Below are positions 9,301-19,322 of a stretch of DNA of 33,492 nt, piece by piece (the first letter of the stretch is position 1; each line of letters starts with the position of its first letter). The DNA lies in assembly GCA_020536535.1 (NCBI GenBank), contig JAHLWZ010000048.1, positions 23,163 through 56,654 on the forward strand. The letters run 5' to 3'. The DNA comes from Pelomyxa schiedti (lineage: Eukaryota > Evosea > Pelobiontida > Pelomyxidae). The notes under the pieces were generated by a model. That model worked only from the letters and a program-made list of their open reading frames with translations. It did no database searches and was not told the DNA's origin. Position numbers and translations under genes: made by a program.

Positions 9301-12300
9301 CACAGACCCCTTGCAAAGGTGAAATACCATCTGATGTGCATAATAATTGGTTTATCCTAACAACACCTGAAGTTGTTTCCCACATTTCATTTAACTGATA
9401 ATGTCCAATGAGAACAGGGGCTATAAATAATTTCAGAAACAGAGGGAAGAGAATTCTTCTACCTAGCCAAGGTATTTCCGCTACCATTTTGAAGAGTGCC
9501 TCAAGGGGTTGGCGGGCATCAAAGAAAACTACTTTCTCATTCTCTTTTTCCTCCTTTTGTGGTTACGCAAACAACGGGGGAAAACAACAAACCTTGTTTA
9601 CAGTAAGGACACCATCGCACAACGTTAAATGTGCCTCACCCCAGACATTAATGTACATCTGGTTTACTGCTGTATCGTGCTCAACTCTGATTTGTTTCAG
9701 TTTTTCATTGTGACATCGAATCTCCTTCTAAAATGCTGTTAAATAGAGGACCAAACACACTGGACACAAAACCAGACAATGCTCTGGTACTGGTGTATGG
9801 ACAAAGTCTTTTGACTTGCGCCTGTAGGTGAGCATATCTGGTATGGAATTTGAGAAAGTCTATAGTTCCTATTTTAGAAACCCACATGCACACTCTTTGG
9901 AGCCACCAAAGGTAGATTCCAATTGTAACTCGGGAATGGGCGTAACAGAGGAGTCATTGAAATCGAACCACTGCTGTTCTCCCTTTTTTGAATTTATGTA
10001 TGCTAAAGAAGGGAAGCCCACACTTACTTTACGAGTGATATCGCGGATCATAGCATGGTAGTGTCCTCCGTAGGCACCACCGCTGATAGGCCGTTAAATA
10101 AGCTCTTTCCGGAATGTTACCTGTGAATCAAGACAGCAAACAAATCGTACAGCAGAGGATCAGGAGTGTGACCCGGGTCGTCCATAATCTAAGAAAATTA
10201 GTGCCTTCAGGAATATACAACCTCACCTTAGTAAAGGGAGCTAAATCGAGCACAAGGGGGAATTGAAAAGAGGTGTTTATTTTTTCTCTTCTTTGCTGGA
10301 AACAAGTTAAAGATGCCACTGCAAGTGTGTCACGCACTTGTTTGAAATTGTACTCAAAACGTTGTAATGGAAGTACCAGGATATCAGGAACTTGTGTGAT
10401 TCGCACACCTTTCTTTCCGTCTACTTTCTTTCCACATTGGTCACAGGAGTATCTGGTTTTTGTTTAATGTTTTATAGTGCAACTAGATGTCCTACTGATT
10501 TTCTTTTGTTAAAGGTTCCCAATTTGTAAGAGCTTGTAGACTTTGTTCCAGTGAATCAAAACCGTGGACGATAATAGGAATGTCCTGAAATGGTTCTACA
10601 TGTTCTTTGGTGTCTGAGTCAAGAAAGTTAGATGTGACCCATCAATTATTTGCCATACTGCCACATGTCAAGCAGCACAATTGAGTGGTGGTAGTTCCTT
10701 TGTATAGATTCTCGATAATATTTTGTTGTGGCGTCCCTACAAGGGATTCTTCAATCACCTCAAATAAGAGTCTGTGTGCACCTAATTACCAGTACTCAAT
10801 ATTGGGAAGCCAATACCTGTTCAACTCGTGAACATCTTGTTGCTGAGATGCCTCTGAATTTTCCCAACCAAAACTTTTTGTAAGTGGATTGGTGGATACT
10901 GCTATCTGACTCAGTTGAGAAGTTCCGATTTTACATGTGTTGGAGGGCTCACCTGATCCACTTCCTGAAGGTAGGCAAATAATCTCTGCAGTTCTATCAC
11001 AATTTGCCTGGGGTTTCCTGGATCTACACCAATAAGACTTCAATAAAGTTCGTGGTGAAGAAGAAAACTTCCGACCTGCCTGATCAGATACTGGAGATGC
11101 ATCTGTTTGAGTTGTTTGAGATGGAGCCTGTGTACTGGAGCTGGGTGAAGCAGATGTCGTGGGTGGAGAATTTTCTTGTTTTGACGACGGTTCAGCTCCA
11201 ACATTAGTTGTGACTGCCGATTTTTGTGCTGGCTCTACGTCATCTGTCACCTCTACTATTGATGAGCTAAGGATGAATTTGGGAGCACACCAAGGTCATC
11301 AAATAATCTAAACTCCCCAAGTTGAATATCTGCACTGGGTTCTTTTTTCCCAGTTGTAGCACCAGATAACAACCAGTTAGCAGCATGATCAACATTATTA
11401 TTGCAGATATCCAGTGCATGCTGGGCCATTTGCTCATCGAACCCCATTGCAACTAGCATGCATAAAGCGGGGACCTGCATGTGTATGAATTCCATTCTAT
11501 TACTTTTTTGAAAGGTTACTTCTTCTTCAGTACTTGCCACTGATTCTGCACTTGTTGTTGTTGTGGTTGTTGCTGTAGTTGTGTCTGTTGGTGCTGCAGT
11601 TGCTGTTGTAGTAGTTTCTTTACTTACCACTTCGTCAGGGGTTGTATTAGGTACATTAGATGGAACAGTTGATGCAGATGAAGAAGAAGAAGAAGAGTTT
11701 GCAGAGGCTGAGGCTGGTGGAGGTGGTGGTGGTGGGGGTGCCGGTGGAGGCCCAGAGGGCTTCTTGGAAAACGGATCAGGCAATTGAGACAGCTCCATCT
11801 TTAATTCTTTTTTTTAAGAAAAACAACAAGTGGTGGATGTGGTCACACACCTTATCATCGGGGGAGATGTTAAGAAGTTCTGGTGGGAGAGAGTACATTC
11901 CGAATCGAAATTCAGGAGTCATGTACAGAGTTTGCAATAAAGTATTGAGGTAACATGTTGCCCCTCTGAGTTACGAGCACAAAAAGAACAAAGGTAAAGA
12001 TAAATAAAAAAAAAAAAGTGCAATAACAAGCACAGACATTAGGGAATTAAAAAAAAAAGGTTCTAAAAAAAACGTACTGGTTGAGTATACCAACTAGGTT
12101 AGATTCAGAATCAGATCGCGGCGAGTAGACATATGACGGGTATAAATTCACTTTGTTATTTTGGTACGTCGTTCCTTCGCCCCTACGTGCTGCAATTAAG
12201 GGGACAACAACCCACAACGGCACAGCAACCAAAATAACAGGGAGGAAAAAAAAAAACCCCCCACGCAATTACAAAATAAAGTAAAGAGGTTTGTCTGCGC

Positions 12301-12381
12301 AAACAAAACGCACGATTGCTGAGGGATTAGTGCCGGGATGTCGTCATCGTCATCCACGCCCCCAAACAAGTCGGAGATCAT
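6370..12381 (-). CDS. USP40: USP40-like ubiquitin carboxyl-terminal hydrolase with inserted UBA domain
   Basis: Cysteine protease that removes ubiquitin from substrates. The start MISDLFGGVDDDDDI resembles the USP40 N-terminus (Met-x-x-Asp-Leu-Phe). The first intron is 12313-12183. The Cys box is NLVGILNQGATCYLNTLLQ, with the catalytic Cys codon at 11953-11955, and it leads into YMTPEFRFGMYSLPPELL. A UBA domain (VPALCMLVAMGFDEQMAQHA ... DHAANWLL, about 11364-11478) follows inside the catalytic domain. The fold then resumes with ELQRLFAYLQEVDQ, SFGWENSEASQQQDVHELNR and LLFEVIEESLVGT. A zinc ribbon is formed by CCLTCG and CDQCGKK. PDILVLPLQRFEYNFKQ and INTSFQFPLVLDL follow, and then the His box GGAYGGHYHAMI (His at 10061-10063). 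Downstream are ubiquitin-like modules (for example LNSTLTDLRQKLHQLTGIPP near 9060, KYINLLGEAQVPLSTTVGEL near 7690). The tail is rich in Thr, Pro, Asn and Gln and stops at 6370. There are more than 20 small exons. The final exon(s) below 6750 are the least certain. Confidence 0.85.
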
Positions 12382-12594
12382 TTGACGACCCGAATGATTA
12401 TGATCTTTTTATTGTTTCGTAGTTTTCTGGTAATCGTCGTGGTGTGTGACTGATGGTCCCTGTGGTGAAGTAACTTGGGGGAATAATAGCCAAATGCCCT
12501 CCTTGTTCTAGTGAGTTCTGATTGGTCAACAGTGTGCTGTGTGAGGATGCCTTGGGGAATCCCAAACACCCTTGATTCTCCAATCTCTCTGGTT

Positions 12595-15289
12595 CTAGTG
12601 CCGGGCCAACACTCTGTCCAGTGCTTGCTGTGCCCTCACATTGATTGGTGTGCCGCCACTCCCAGGCGCTAAGCAGGCCAGCTTGTACCACCTAACAGCC
12701 TCCCTGATGTCCCTGCACCTCCCAGTCCCAGTCTCGCAGCACCACCCCATGGTATCCTGTGCATAGCCAAGGCCCTGCTGAGCAGCCAGCCACATGTGCC
12801 CAAGTGCCCCCCTTGTGTCCTGCACACACCCGCTGCCTCTCAGCATCATAAGGCCCTTGTTGTTCTGGGCCAGTGCATAGCAGTGTGATGATGCCCGCTG
12901 GAAGCAGTTGTAGGCTGCACTCGAGTCTCTGGGTGTTCCATACCCACTCTCGTAGCACTGCCCGAGGTCAGACACTGCCATTATGTCACCGCTGTTGCTG
13001 GAGGCTTGGAAGAGGGTGAGTGCCTTGGGAAGGTCCCTGGGAACACCAAGCCCATCTCTGTGGCACAGCCCGCGGTAGTATTGGGCCACTGTGGAGCCCA
13101 GCTTGGATGATTCTTTGTATTTCTTGGCTGCCAGTGCGAGGTTCACAGAAGTTCCAACACCCTTGTGGTGGCAAACTCCAGACAGGAAGTGTGCAATGGA
13201 TGATAGTGATGGTGCAGGGGAGCAAGAAGCCTGGTGCAGAATGTCCTTCAGGAACTTGTGTGCCTCGGAGGTGCACTGCCGAGAGTCATCAAGCAGTGAC
13301 TCCCACGGATAGACAGAGCATGATGGGGTAGGGAACAGGCCCGGCTCATATATAAACACATATCTCAGCATCAAGTATGAAAGAGCGGTTGCATTCTTGA
13401 ATGTGCTGGTTGGCTCCGTACTTTTAGAAAGCATTGAGTGGCAATTTGTCTGTACCAACTTGAGGTTGTAATATGAAAGGGCTTGCAAAGTTTCCAGAGC
13501 AAAGCTGTCGGCCTGCTCTTATTGTGGTGAGAAATATTTGAAAGTAACTCAAGGAATACCGTGTACAAAGAAGTCAAGAGCTAGAGTTGATCCATAGAAA
13601 AGAGAATGAGGTCCGGAGTGGGTTGGTGTGTAAAGGATAGTGCAGGCACCAAGTGATTCTCTGGCCGCGATGATGTCACCTTCTTGGTCCCCTCTTGGAC
13701 CTGACCCAGAATTAGTAACATAATGGGAACTAAGCAAGCAACCATGCACAATATGAAAACTGCACGCTGTGAGGTCTACTAGAGACGATACGAAAAGTAC
13801 TTTTATTTTCATACTGACTGAAACAGCGGCAGTTCCTATCAGGGATGCCTTGACTAAAGGAAGTTGACATTTCCTGTTAGAAGACACTCAATGGAGTGGG
13901 GAGGAAACTGAAGGGTAAGGAGCTCCATGAGCTTTTGTCCGCAACCTGTATCGCGTGGGCCTTTGTGTATGGTCAGAGGTTTTCTTTTGCTGTAAACCTT
14001 ACCTGATGGCACGTGGGACTCGAGTGTGCACTGGAGATGCAAGCGATATTGTCACAATACATTCCCTGGCAATCACAGCAAAAAACACTGAATGGCCGAT
14101 TTTGACAAATGCCACAGTTTACTCTCTATAGATTGGTTTCTATAGGAAAAAAAAAGAGAAAAGCTACAATTACCATCAACTTGTCCGGTCCTTCTCCAGT
14201 TAGGAAATTGGTGTATTCCCCACACAAAGGGCACTCTATACTGGTATACTAAGGAATACAATCAATCGAAAACACGCACTCACCCAATACACAAGCAGCA
14301 TCAATAATTAATTAGCTAAGCATTCAACACTAAGCATACACATACACATACATACATACGCACACATGCATTCCACAAATACATACATACATACCACCCT
14401 ATCGCCATCTCCCCGCTGCTGATTGCGTGCCACAGCTTCCCTTAAGGCCCTTGCCACGCACCGCCCACACCCCAGATGCCACATCCACCTGCTGTGTGCA
14501 CACAAGCATTAGCTACCCATTGTAATATATTATATAAGATGTAAACCTTTTTATTTATTAATAATTATAGTAGTAGTCCCAAGCCAAACCCAACTCCAGC
14601 ACATACTTGTCTGCGTTCTCGCGCCCATAATACTGTTCGGCGACTCCCCCACCGTCGACGCCCACCCTCGACACCAACTCGGGCCCGCGCCCACTGCTTT
14701 CCACTGACACTGGCACTGGCACTTCAGGAGGAGGAGGAGGAGCAGCGGGAGGAGGGGGGGGAGGAGCGAGCTCGGCCGAGTCCGGCGCGGCAGCAGGGGC
14801 AGGGGCAGGAGCAGGGACGGGTACGGCGCAGAGCCCCCAGCCGCGTCCGACCCGCGAGCACCGCAGAAGCCTGGCGTCAGCGGCGGGCTGCATGCAAAAC
14901 ACGCACACGGGGGGCGGCGACGCCGCTGATGGCGGAGACGGTGACGGCGAGGGCGAGGACGAGGACGAGGGAGTGTAGGATGCGACGGTGCCGCCGCAGC
15001 CGATGGGGGGGCGGGGGGGCTCCGTGTGCCCACCACTCACACTGTAATCGTCGGTCGTCCCCAGTGTGGCACCTGTGCCTCCACGTTGTGGCTGCGCACC
15101 TCCCATTATCACGTTTGGCGAAGCTTGATCTTCTGTGAAAATACTACTTTGTGTGTCAGAAGCGCTAATTATATTATGTTTATGCAAGGGACAGCACAGA
15201 CTCAATGCCAAACGGACCTGCTGATTTGGTTCTGCTGTTGTGTTGCTCTCCATGCTGTGTTGGATTGATGTGGAGCCATCAAACACCAT
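12595..15289 (-). CDS. TRIM-like RING/B-box zinc-finger protein with C-terminal Sel1 repeats
   Basis: The last exon (13517-12595) carries Sel1-like repeats: LSGVCHHKGVGTSVNLALAA, YYRGLCHRDGLGVPRDLPKA, DLGQCYESGYGTPRDSSAAY and DTMGWCCETGTGRCRDIREA. These are alpha-solenoid scaffolds. Upstream exons, joined by introns such as 13559-13518 (42 nt), read VNCGICQNRPFSVFCCDCQ and MYCDNIACISSAHSSPTCHQ, then LMELLTLQ. This is a B-box-like Cys/His pattern. Before them come SIECPLCGEYTNF (second half of a RING) and HLGCGRCVARALREAV (about 14440-14500). A candidate first RING Cys pair, CVFCMQPAADARLLR, lies near 14870-14915, in a frame whose first plausible ATG is at 15289. RING plus B-box implies ubiquitin-ligase-type adaptor work. 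The 5' half is uncertain: the usual third RING Cys is missing in the simplest splice, the long intron would contain Pro-rich coding-like DNA, and the first exons could be a separate gene. Confidence 0.6.
14340..14396. repeat. CATA-type microsatellite
   Basis: Imperfect runs of acatacat and cacatac fill this stretch, which falls inside a predicted intron between the two RING halves. It is ordinary simple-sequence DNA and nothing in it suggests a function. Confidence 0.7.
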
Positions 15290-15448
15290 GGAGCCTTGGC
15301 CAGAAAGTCTTTTTAACAGGAATCCCTTTGTTTTCGGAGTTATGACCAACCACAACATCTTTTTATTCTTGAAGTAAGAAAACCTTTGTTTGTCAATTCT
15401 AACATTTGTATTAGATGGGTGTGATGACAACACAGTGGAAGATTGCCA

Positions 15449-16867
15449 TTATTGTGCAAAGGGTGCCACACTCTCAATCTCAAGTGATGAGCCTGGTGAT
15501 TTGGAATGTACTGTCAGAACAACAGAATTAGAGGCAGCTTCCATCACCTTGACCTCATTACCGGAGGAGAGTATCAGAAACCCTGATCCACCAAACACCC
15601 TTGTGGACTCTGATTCCAGTGAAACAACTCTCAGTGGTGTTGTTGTGTCATTGCAGTCAACCACTGTAATGCTCAATGAAGTGGGAGGCTTGATGCAGAA
15701 CAGTGACCTGGTTATCTGACAAACCGTGGTGCGAGGGTCCAGGTTGCAGATGGAAGTTGCAACAGAGGGTGCTCCGTTGATGCCTTCCTCAACTTCATAC
15801 AGAGTGGGAGGAGTTCTTGGTCCATTTCTGGTATTCTTGACAATCCACACGTTGCTGCTGATTCCGCCCTTGTTGTTGTTCCTCCTCATCAGGAACTGTT
15901 CAATTCCTCTGAATGGAAACGAACAACAAGTTGAGCTCAGCACAGTGTATGCACCACTTCGATGTGTCTGAGCCACATCCACCACCTCAAACAGCGTGTT
16001 TGTTGATTCCCCCTCACACTTGCTTCTGATCAACGCCCACTCAGGATCCATCTTGCTCACCTCCACTTGCTCAACGATACTCCTCCCTGAGCTCGTCGGG
16101 ATGCCAACCACAACACTGTGCCTCGATGCCGCAGTGCAATCCACACCACCGCCGCCACTGCCACCGCCACTATCACCATCACCAGCAGAGACCCTCAGCA
16201 GGTCAATCACAGTCATCTTGCTCCACTGCACAGACACCCACCACCTCCTGTTGGCATCCCACAGCCTGTCGGACATCACCACGTCGCGCCAGTGCACGTC
16301 CCACTCCTTCCCGGTCACTCCTGCATCGACCATGAAGTACCTCTCCTTCTTGCGGCTTGGTGGAGACCCGCTCGTGGGCGGGACGGTGCAGTGCCTTATG
16401 AACCGCGTCGCGTCGATCCACCGGTGGCCCCACACGCTCTGCTGGATTATGGGAGGTGGCTGGGTGGCGCCGAGAAGGAGCGGCGACACGCCGAAGCGCA
16501 AGACACAGCGGCCCAGAAGCACCCCCTCGTTGTTTCGAACGCCAATTGTGACGCCGAACCCAGCACCACCACTCCCACAATTGAGGAACTCCCACATGAC
16601 CTGAAGCAGGAAAGGCGAGCCTGGCACGCCTACGGAATCGGCGTTCGACGATGGTGACGACGTCGTCGGTCTTGGTGTTGTGGAGGTTGTTGTCGATGTT
16701 GAGGATGTTGAGGTATCAGCAAATTGTGGGATGACGAACAAGACTCTTGCAGGGCTTTGAGCACCACAACGAGGGTGTGATGACATCAGCAGGGCGCGAA
16801 ACTGGTCAGAGGAATGCGATTTGGCTTCGACGATGAGGGGGTGGCCAAACACTGTGGTGCTGTTCAT
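15449..16867 (-). CDS. Intronless 472-residue beta-propeller-like protein, paralogue A
   Basis: A single uninterrupted frame that begins MNSTTVFGHPLIVEAK. It shares an ordered set of motifs with the neighbour at 17835-19211. These are DQFRALLMSSHPRCGA near the N-terminus, FGVSPLLLGATQPPP, DATRFIRH, VTGKEWDVHWRDVV with RLWDANRRWWV in the middle, then VDVAQTHRSGAYTVLS, NVWIVKN and a C-terminal stretch with WD/kelch-like beta-blade spacing (DCNDTTTPLRVVSLES). No catalytic residues or membrane segments are evident. A Thr/Ser-rich linker lies around residues 50-75, and a Gly-rich loop around residue 240. I do not recognise a named family. The beta-propeller reading is inference from the repeating hydrophobic blade pattern and the RWW motif. 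The lack of introns is unusual for this window. Confidence 0.75.
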   Translation of the reverse strand: MNSTTVFGHPLIVEAKSHSSDQFRALLMSSHPRCGAQSPARVLFVIPQFADTSTSSTSTTTSTTPRPTTSSPSSNADSVGVPGSPFLLQVMWEFLNCGSGGAGFGVTIGVRNNEGVLLGRCVLRFGVSPLLLGATQPPPIIQQSVWGHRWIDATRFIRHCTVPPTSGSPPSRKKERYFMVDAGVTGKEWDVHWRDVVMSDRLWDANRRWWVSVQWSKMTVIDLLRVSAGDGDSGGGSGGGGVDCTAASRHSVVVGIPTSSGRSIVEQVEVSKMDPEWALIRSKCEGESTNTLFEVVDVAQTHRSGAYTVLSSTCCSFPFRGIEQFLMRRNNNKGGISSNVWIVKNTRNGPRTPPTLYEVEEGINGAPSVATSICNLDPRTTVCQITRSLFCIKPPTSLSITVVDCNDTTTPLRVVSLESESTRVFGGSGFLILSSGNEVKVMEAASNSVVLTVHSKSPGSSLEIESVAPFAQ

Positions 16868-17834
16868 TGACGGAAATCTGCAATCAAAAAATTAAAATCT
16901 GCATACACATCACTTGCACTTTCTGGGTGATACTGGGTGATTCAGAAACGTAACACCCATGTGCCAAGTTCTTTCTTTCACAACAACCACATTGCAGTTC
17001 CCCCCCCAAACATTTCCACCCAAACAAACACAACCCATAATTGTGGTGAGGGAAAAAAAATGAGGTTATTAACAGAATTGCCAATGGTGAAAACTGGGCC
17101 ATCCCCCTCAAATGGGTTTCAACTACATTGCATTGAAGTGATGTAAGACCTCTTTTGGCTTTCTAACAATGTCTCAATGACTCTTGACCTTATTTGGGTT
17201 CAAAAACACATAAAAACAGAGACACGTTTTTGTACAATTGTTTTTTGTAGCAGTGTGTTGCAGTGTGATGCATAATAAAACATACAATAGATTGAATCAA
17301 CAGTAATATCTACTGTCTCATTCAAAAGTACTTCAAGTCCCACCTCAGCTACATTTGAGGTGATGTTAACAACGCAACATAGAAAAGTGCCAAAGGTCGT
17401 GGTGATGTTAACAACGCAACATAGAAAAGTGCCAAAGGTCGTGGTGATGTTAACAACGCAACATAGAAAAGTGCCAAAGGTCGTTTTTTTTGTTCTGTAA
17501 GTGGCAGACACAAAACTTGTGCTCTAAATGTTGCACAAGAAGAAGAACAAATCTCCACAATTGTTAATTCAAACAACAATGACCCACACACTGTGCTGCA
17601 AATTAATCACCCAGTACTGATGTAACTCCAGTAAACTTCAAAAAAAAAACTATGTATGTTGTGGCTCTGTTGTACACATCAAGAAATCACTTGGTGTTTC
17701 ACAATGCTCCTGTAACCAACAGGCAGCCCATTACCCTTTGCTACCAACAACTTCATGTTTCAAAGACAAGCCTTACCACACCAATTTCAAAATTCAAAAG
17801 AGTGGAATTATGCAAAGGCACACACCCAGGTTGC
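16868..17834. other. Intergenic region between the two tandem paralogues
   Basis: No convincing coding frame was found on either strand. The stretch is AT-rich with oligo-A and oligo-T runs and contains the three-copy 42-bp tandem repeat described separately. It must hold the promoter of the 15449-16867 gene and the 3' end of the 17835-19211 gene, but I cannot assign elements. Confidence 0.6.
17360..17484. repeat. 42-bp tandem repeat, three near-perfect copies
   Basis: The unit starts gtgatgttaacaacgcaaca and ends gtgccaaaggtcgtg. Copies begin at 17360, 17402 and 17444; the third is cut short by an oligo-T run at 17484. As far as I can see the copies are identical except at the outer edges, which suggests recent expansion. 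The unit contains GTTAAC and is a multiple of three, so the reverse strand reads as a 14-residue repeat (TTFGTFLCCVVNIT). I see no other sign that it is translated. Confidence 0.92.
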
Positions 17835-19211
17835 TCAACAGAAGGAGGTGATGCCTTTAATTTTAACAGTAGTTTGAACTGCCAATGGGGAAGTGTTAAC
17901 TGTGAGAACAACAGTGGGACTGCTGCAGGCAGCCTCAGCGACATTTATCTCATTTCTTGTTGAGAGGATCACAAACCTTGGTGCACCAACTACTTTGTGG
18001 ATTTGTGGGGTCCACTGAACCACCCTCAGTGGCTTATGTGGTTCATTGCAATCATAGAATACCAGGCTCTGTGATGCCAGTGATTTCACACAGAATACTG
18101 ACTTGCTTATTTGAGACACAGAGGAAAAGTCTTCCAAGAAGTAAAGGGGTGGGAGACAGCCTAACAGGCAGGAGCCTTCCTCAAGCTCATAAAGGTATGC
18201 ACTGAAAGGACTTGGATGGAAACTGTGCACTATCCACACGTTAATGCTGCGTCCACCCTTTGTCTTCCTCATCAGAAACTGGAAACTTCTGTCATACTGG
18301 AAGGTGGCAATGGATGTGCTCAACACGGTGTATTTACCACTGCAATGTGTCTGTGCCACATCCACGACTTCCAACAAAGTGGATGATTCCCCATACCTTC
18401 TCTTCACCAGAAGCCAGTTGGGGTGAAACTTGTCCAGCTCTGCGGCCAAAACCACCCTCCTCTTTGAATTCACAGGTACAGCAACTAGAACACTGCCTTT
18501 GGCTGGAGTGTCAGAACCCCTGCCATCACCTGTCACCCTCAAGTTCAGGTCAGTAACGGTCAACTTATTACCCTCCACAGCAACCCACCACCTCTTGCTG
18601 GCATCCCACAGCCTTTCATCAATCAGGTCTCTACACCAGTGGAGGTCCCACTCCTTCCCAGTCACAGTGTCAATCATGTTATACCTCTTCCTCTCTGGGG
18701 ACCATTCAGGGGAAAGTGGAACTGGGATCCTGATGAACCTTGTGCAGTCAACATATTTCTCAGTCCACCTGGTCTCGTGAATGACAGAAGGAACAGCAGA
18801 AGTGACGCCAAGAAGGAGTGGTGACACACGGAAGCAAACAGAGCAGTAGTCATGCACTTCTCCATTATTGCAGACATCAAGAAGGGCCCGAATTCCCACA
18901 GCACCAAAGCAGAAGTAATCCTCCCACATTATTCTCAGCAGAATTGGAGACGGTAGCACTGGCACGCCCACTCCTCCCTCGCGAGGGAGCAAGTTGTTGT
19001 CGCCGGCGGTTGAAGTTAGTGTGGTGGAGCGGCCTGATGTTGGCGCCGTTGGTGATGCAAGTTCTAATTGTGGGACTACGGACAGGACTCTTGGGGTGCT
19101 GCGTGCCCCGCAGCGAGGGTGAGACGACATCAACAGGGCGAGGAACTGGTCTTGTGCCCTCGTTGGCCGAACAACGACCATGTCACTCACGCACCACTGT
19201 GTATCGTTCAT
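17835..19211 (-). CDS. Intronless 458-residue beta-propeller-like protein, paralogue B
   Basis: A single frame beginning MNDTQWCVSDMVVVRPTR. It has the same motif order as paralogue A: DQFLALLMSSHPRCGA, FRVSPLLLGVTSAVPS, DCTRFIRIPVPLSPEW, VTGKEWDLHWCRDLI with RLWDASKRWWV, VDVAQTHCSGKYTVLS, FQFLMRKTKGG, NVWIVHS, DCNEPHKPLRVVQWTP, and a closing block with FVILSTRNEINVAEA. The two proteins look clearly homologous but well diverged, so the duplication is not very recent. Both lie on the same strand about 1 kb apart. There is no signal peptide or membrane helix. Function unknown; the family seems to be a lineage-specific expansion in the host (inference). Local C-terminal similarity to WD-type blades is weak. 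Confidence 0.75.
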   Translation of the reverse strand: MNDTQWCVSDMVVVRPTRAQDQFLALLMSSHPRCGARSTPRVLSVVPQLELASPTAPTSGRSTTLTSTAGDNNLLPREGGVGVPVLPSPILLRIMWEDYFCFGAVGIRALLDVCNNGEVHDYCSVCFRVSPLLLGVTSAVPSVIHETRWTEKYVDCTRFIRIPVPLSPEWSPERKRYNMIDTVTGKEWDLHWCRDLIDERLWDASKRWWVAVEGNKLTVTDLNLRVTGDGRGSDTPAKGSVLVAVPVNSKRRVVLAAELDKFHPNWLLVKRRYGESSTLLEVVDVAQTHCSGKYTVLSTSIATFQYDRSFQFLMRKTKGGRSINVWIVHSFHPSPFSAYLYELEEGSCLLGCLPPLYFLEDFSSVSQISKSVFCVKSLASQSLVFYDCNEPHKPLRVVQWTPQIHKVVGAPRFVILSTRNEINVAEAACSSPTVVLTVNTSPLAVQTTVKIKGITSFC

Positions 19212-19322
19212 TATGGGAAAAGCTTTCAGGGAATGATTGGAGTCGACTCACTTGGAGGACAATGTGTTATTTTCACTTTCAAATATAAATATGCCCTCTG
19301 GTTATTTTATATAAAGTTAAAC

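Noticed and set aside
12692-13331. Alternative frames over the Sel1 exon
   Set aside because: Only the 12595-13517 minus frame shows the regular Sel1 repeat pattern.
16118-16657. Plus-strand frames of 179 and 202 residues over paralogue A
   Set aside because: They are antisense to a conserved paralogous gene and have Pro/His-biased composition with no motif shared by a homologue.
17360-17484. CRISPR-like array
   Set aside because: The copies are directly adjacent with no unique spacers, and the genome is eukaryotic. It is a plain tandem repeat.
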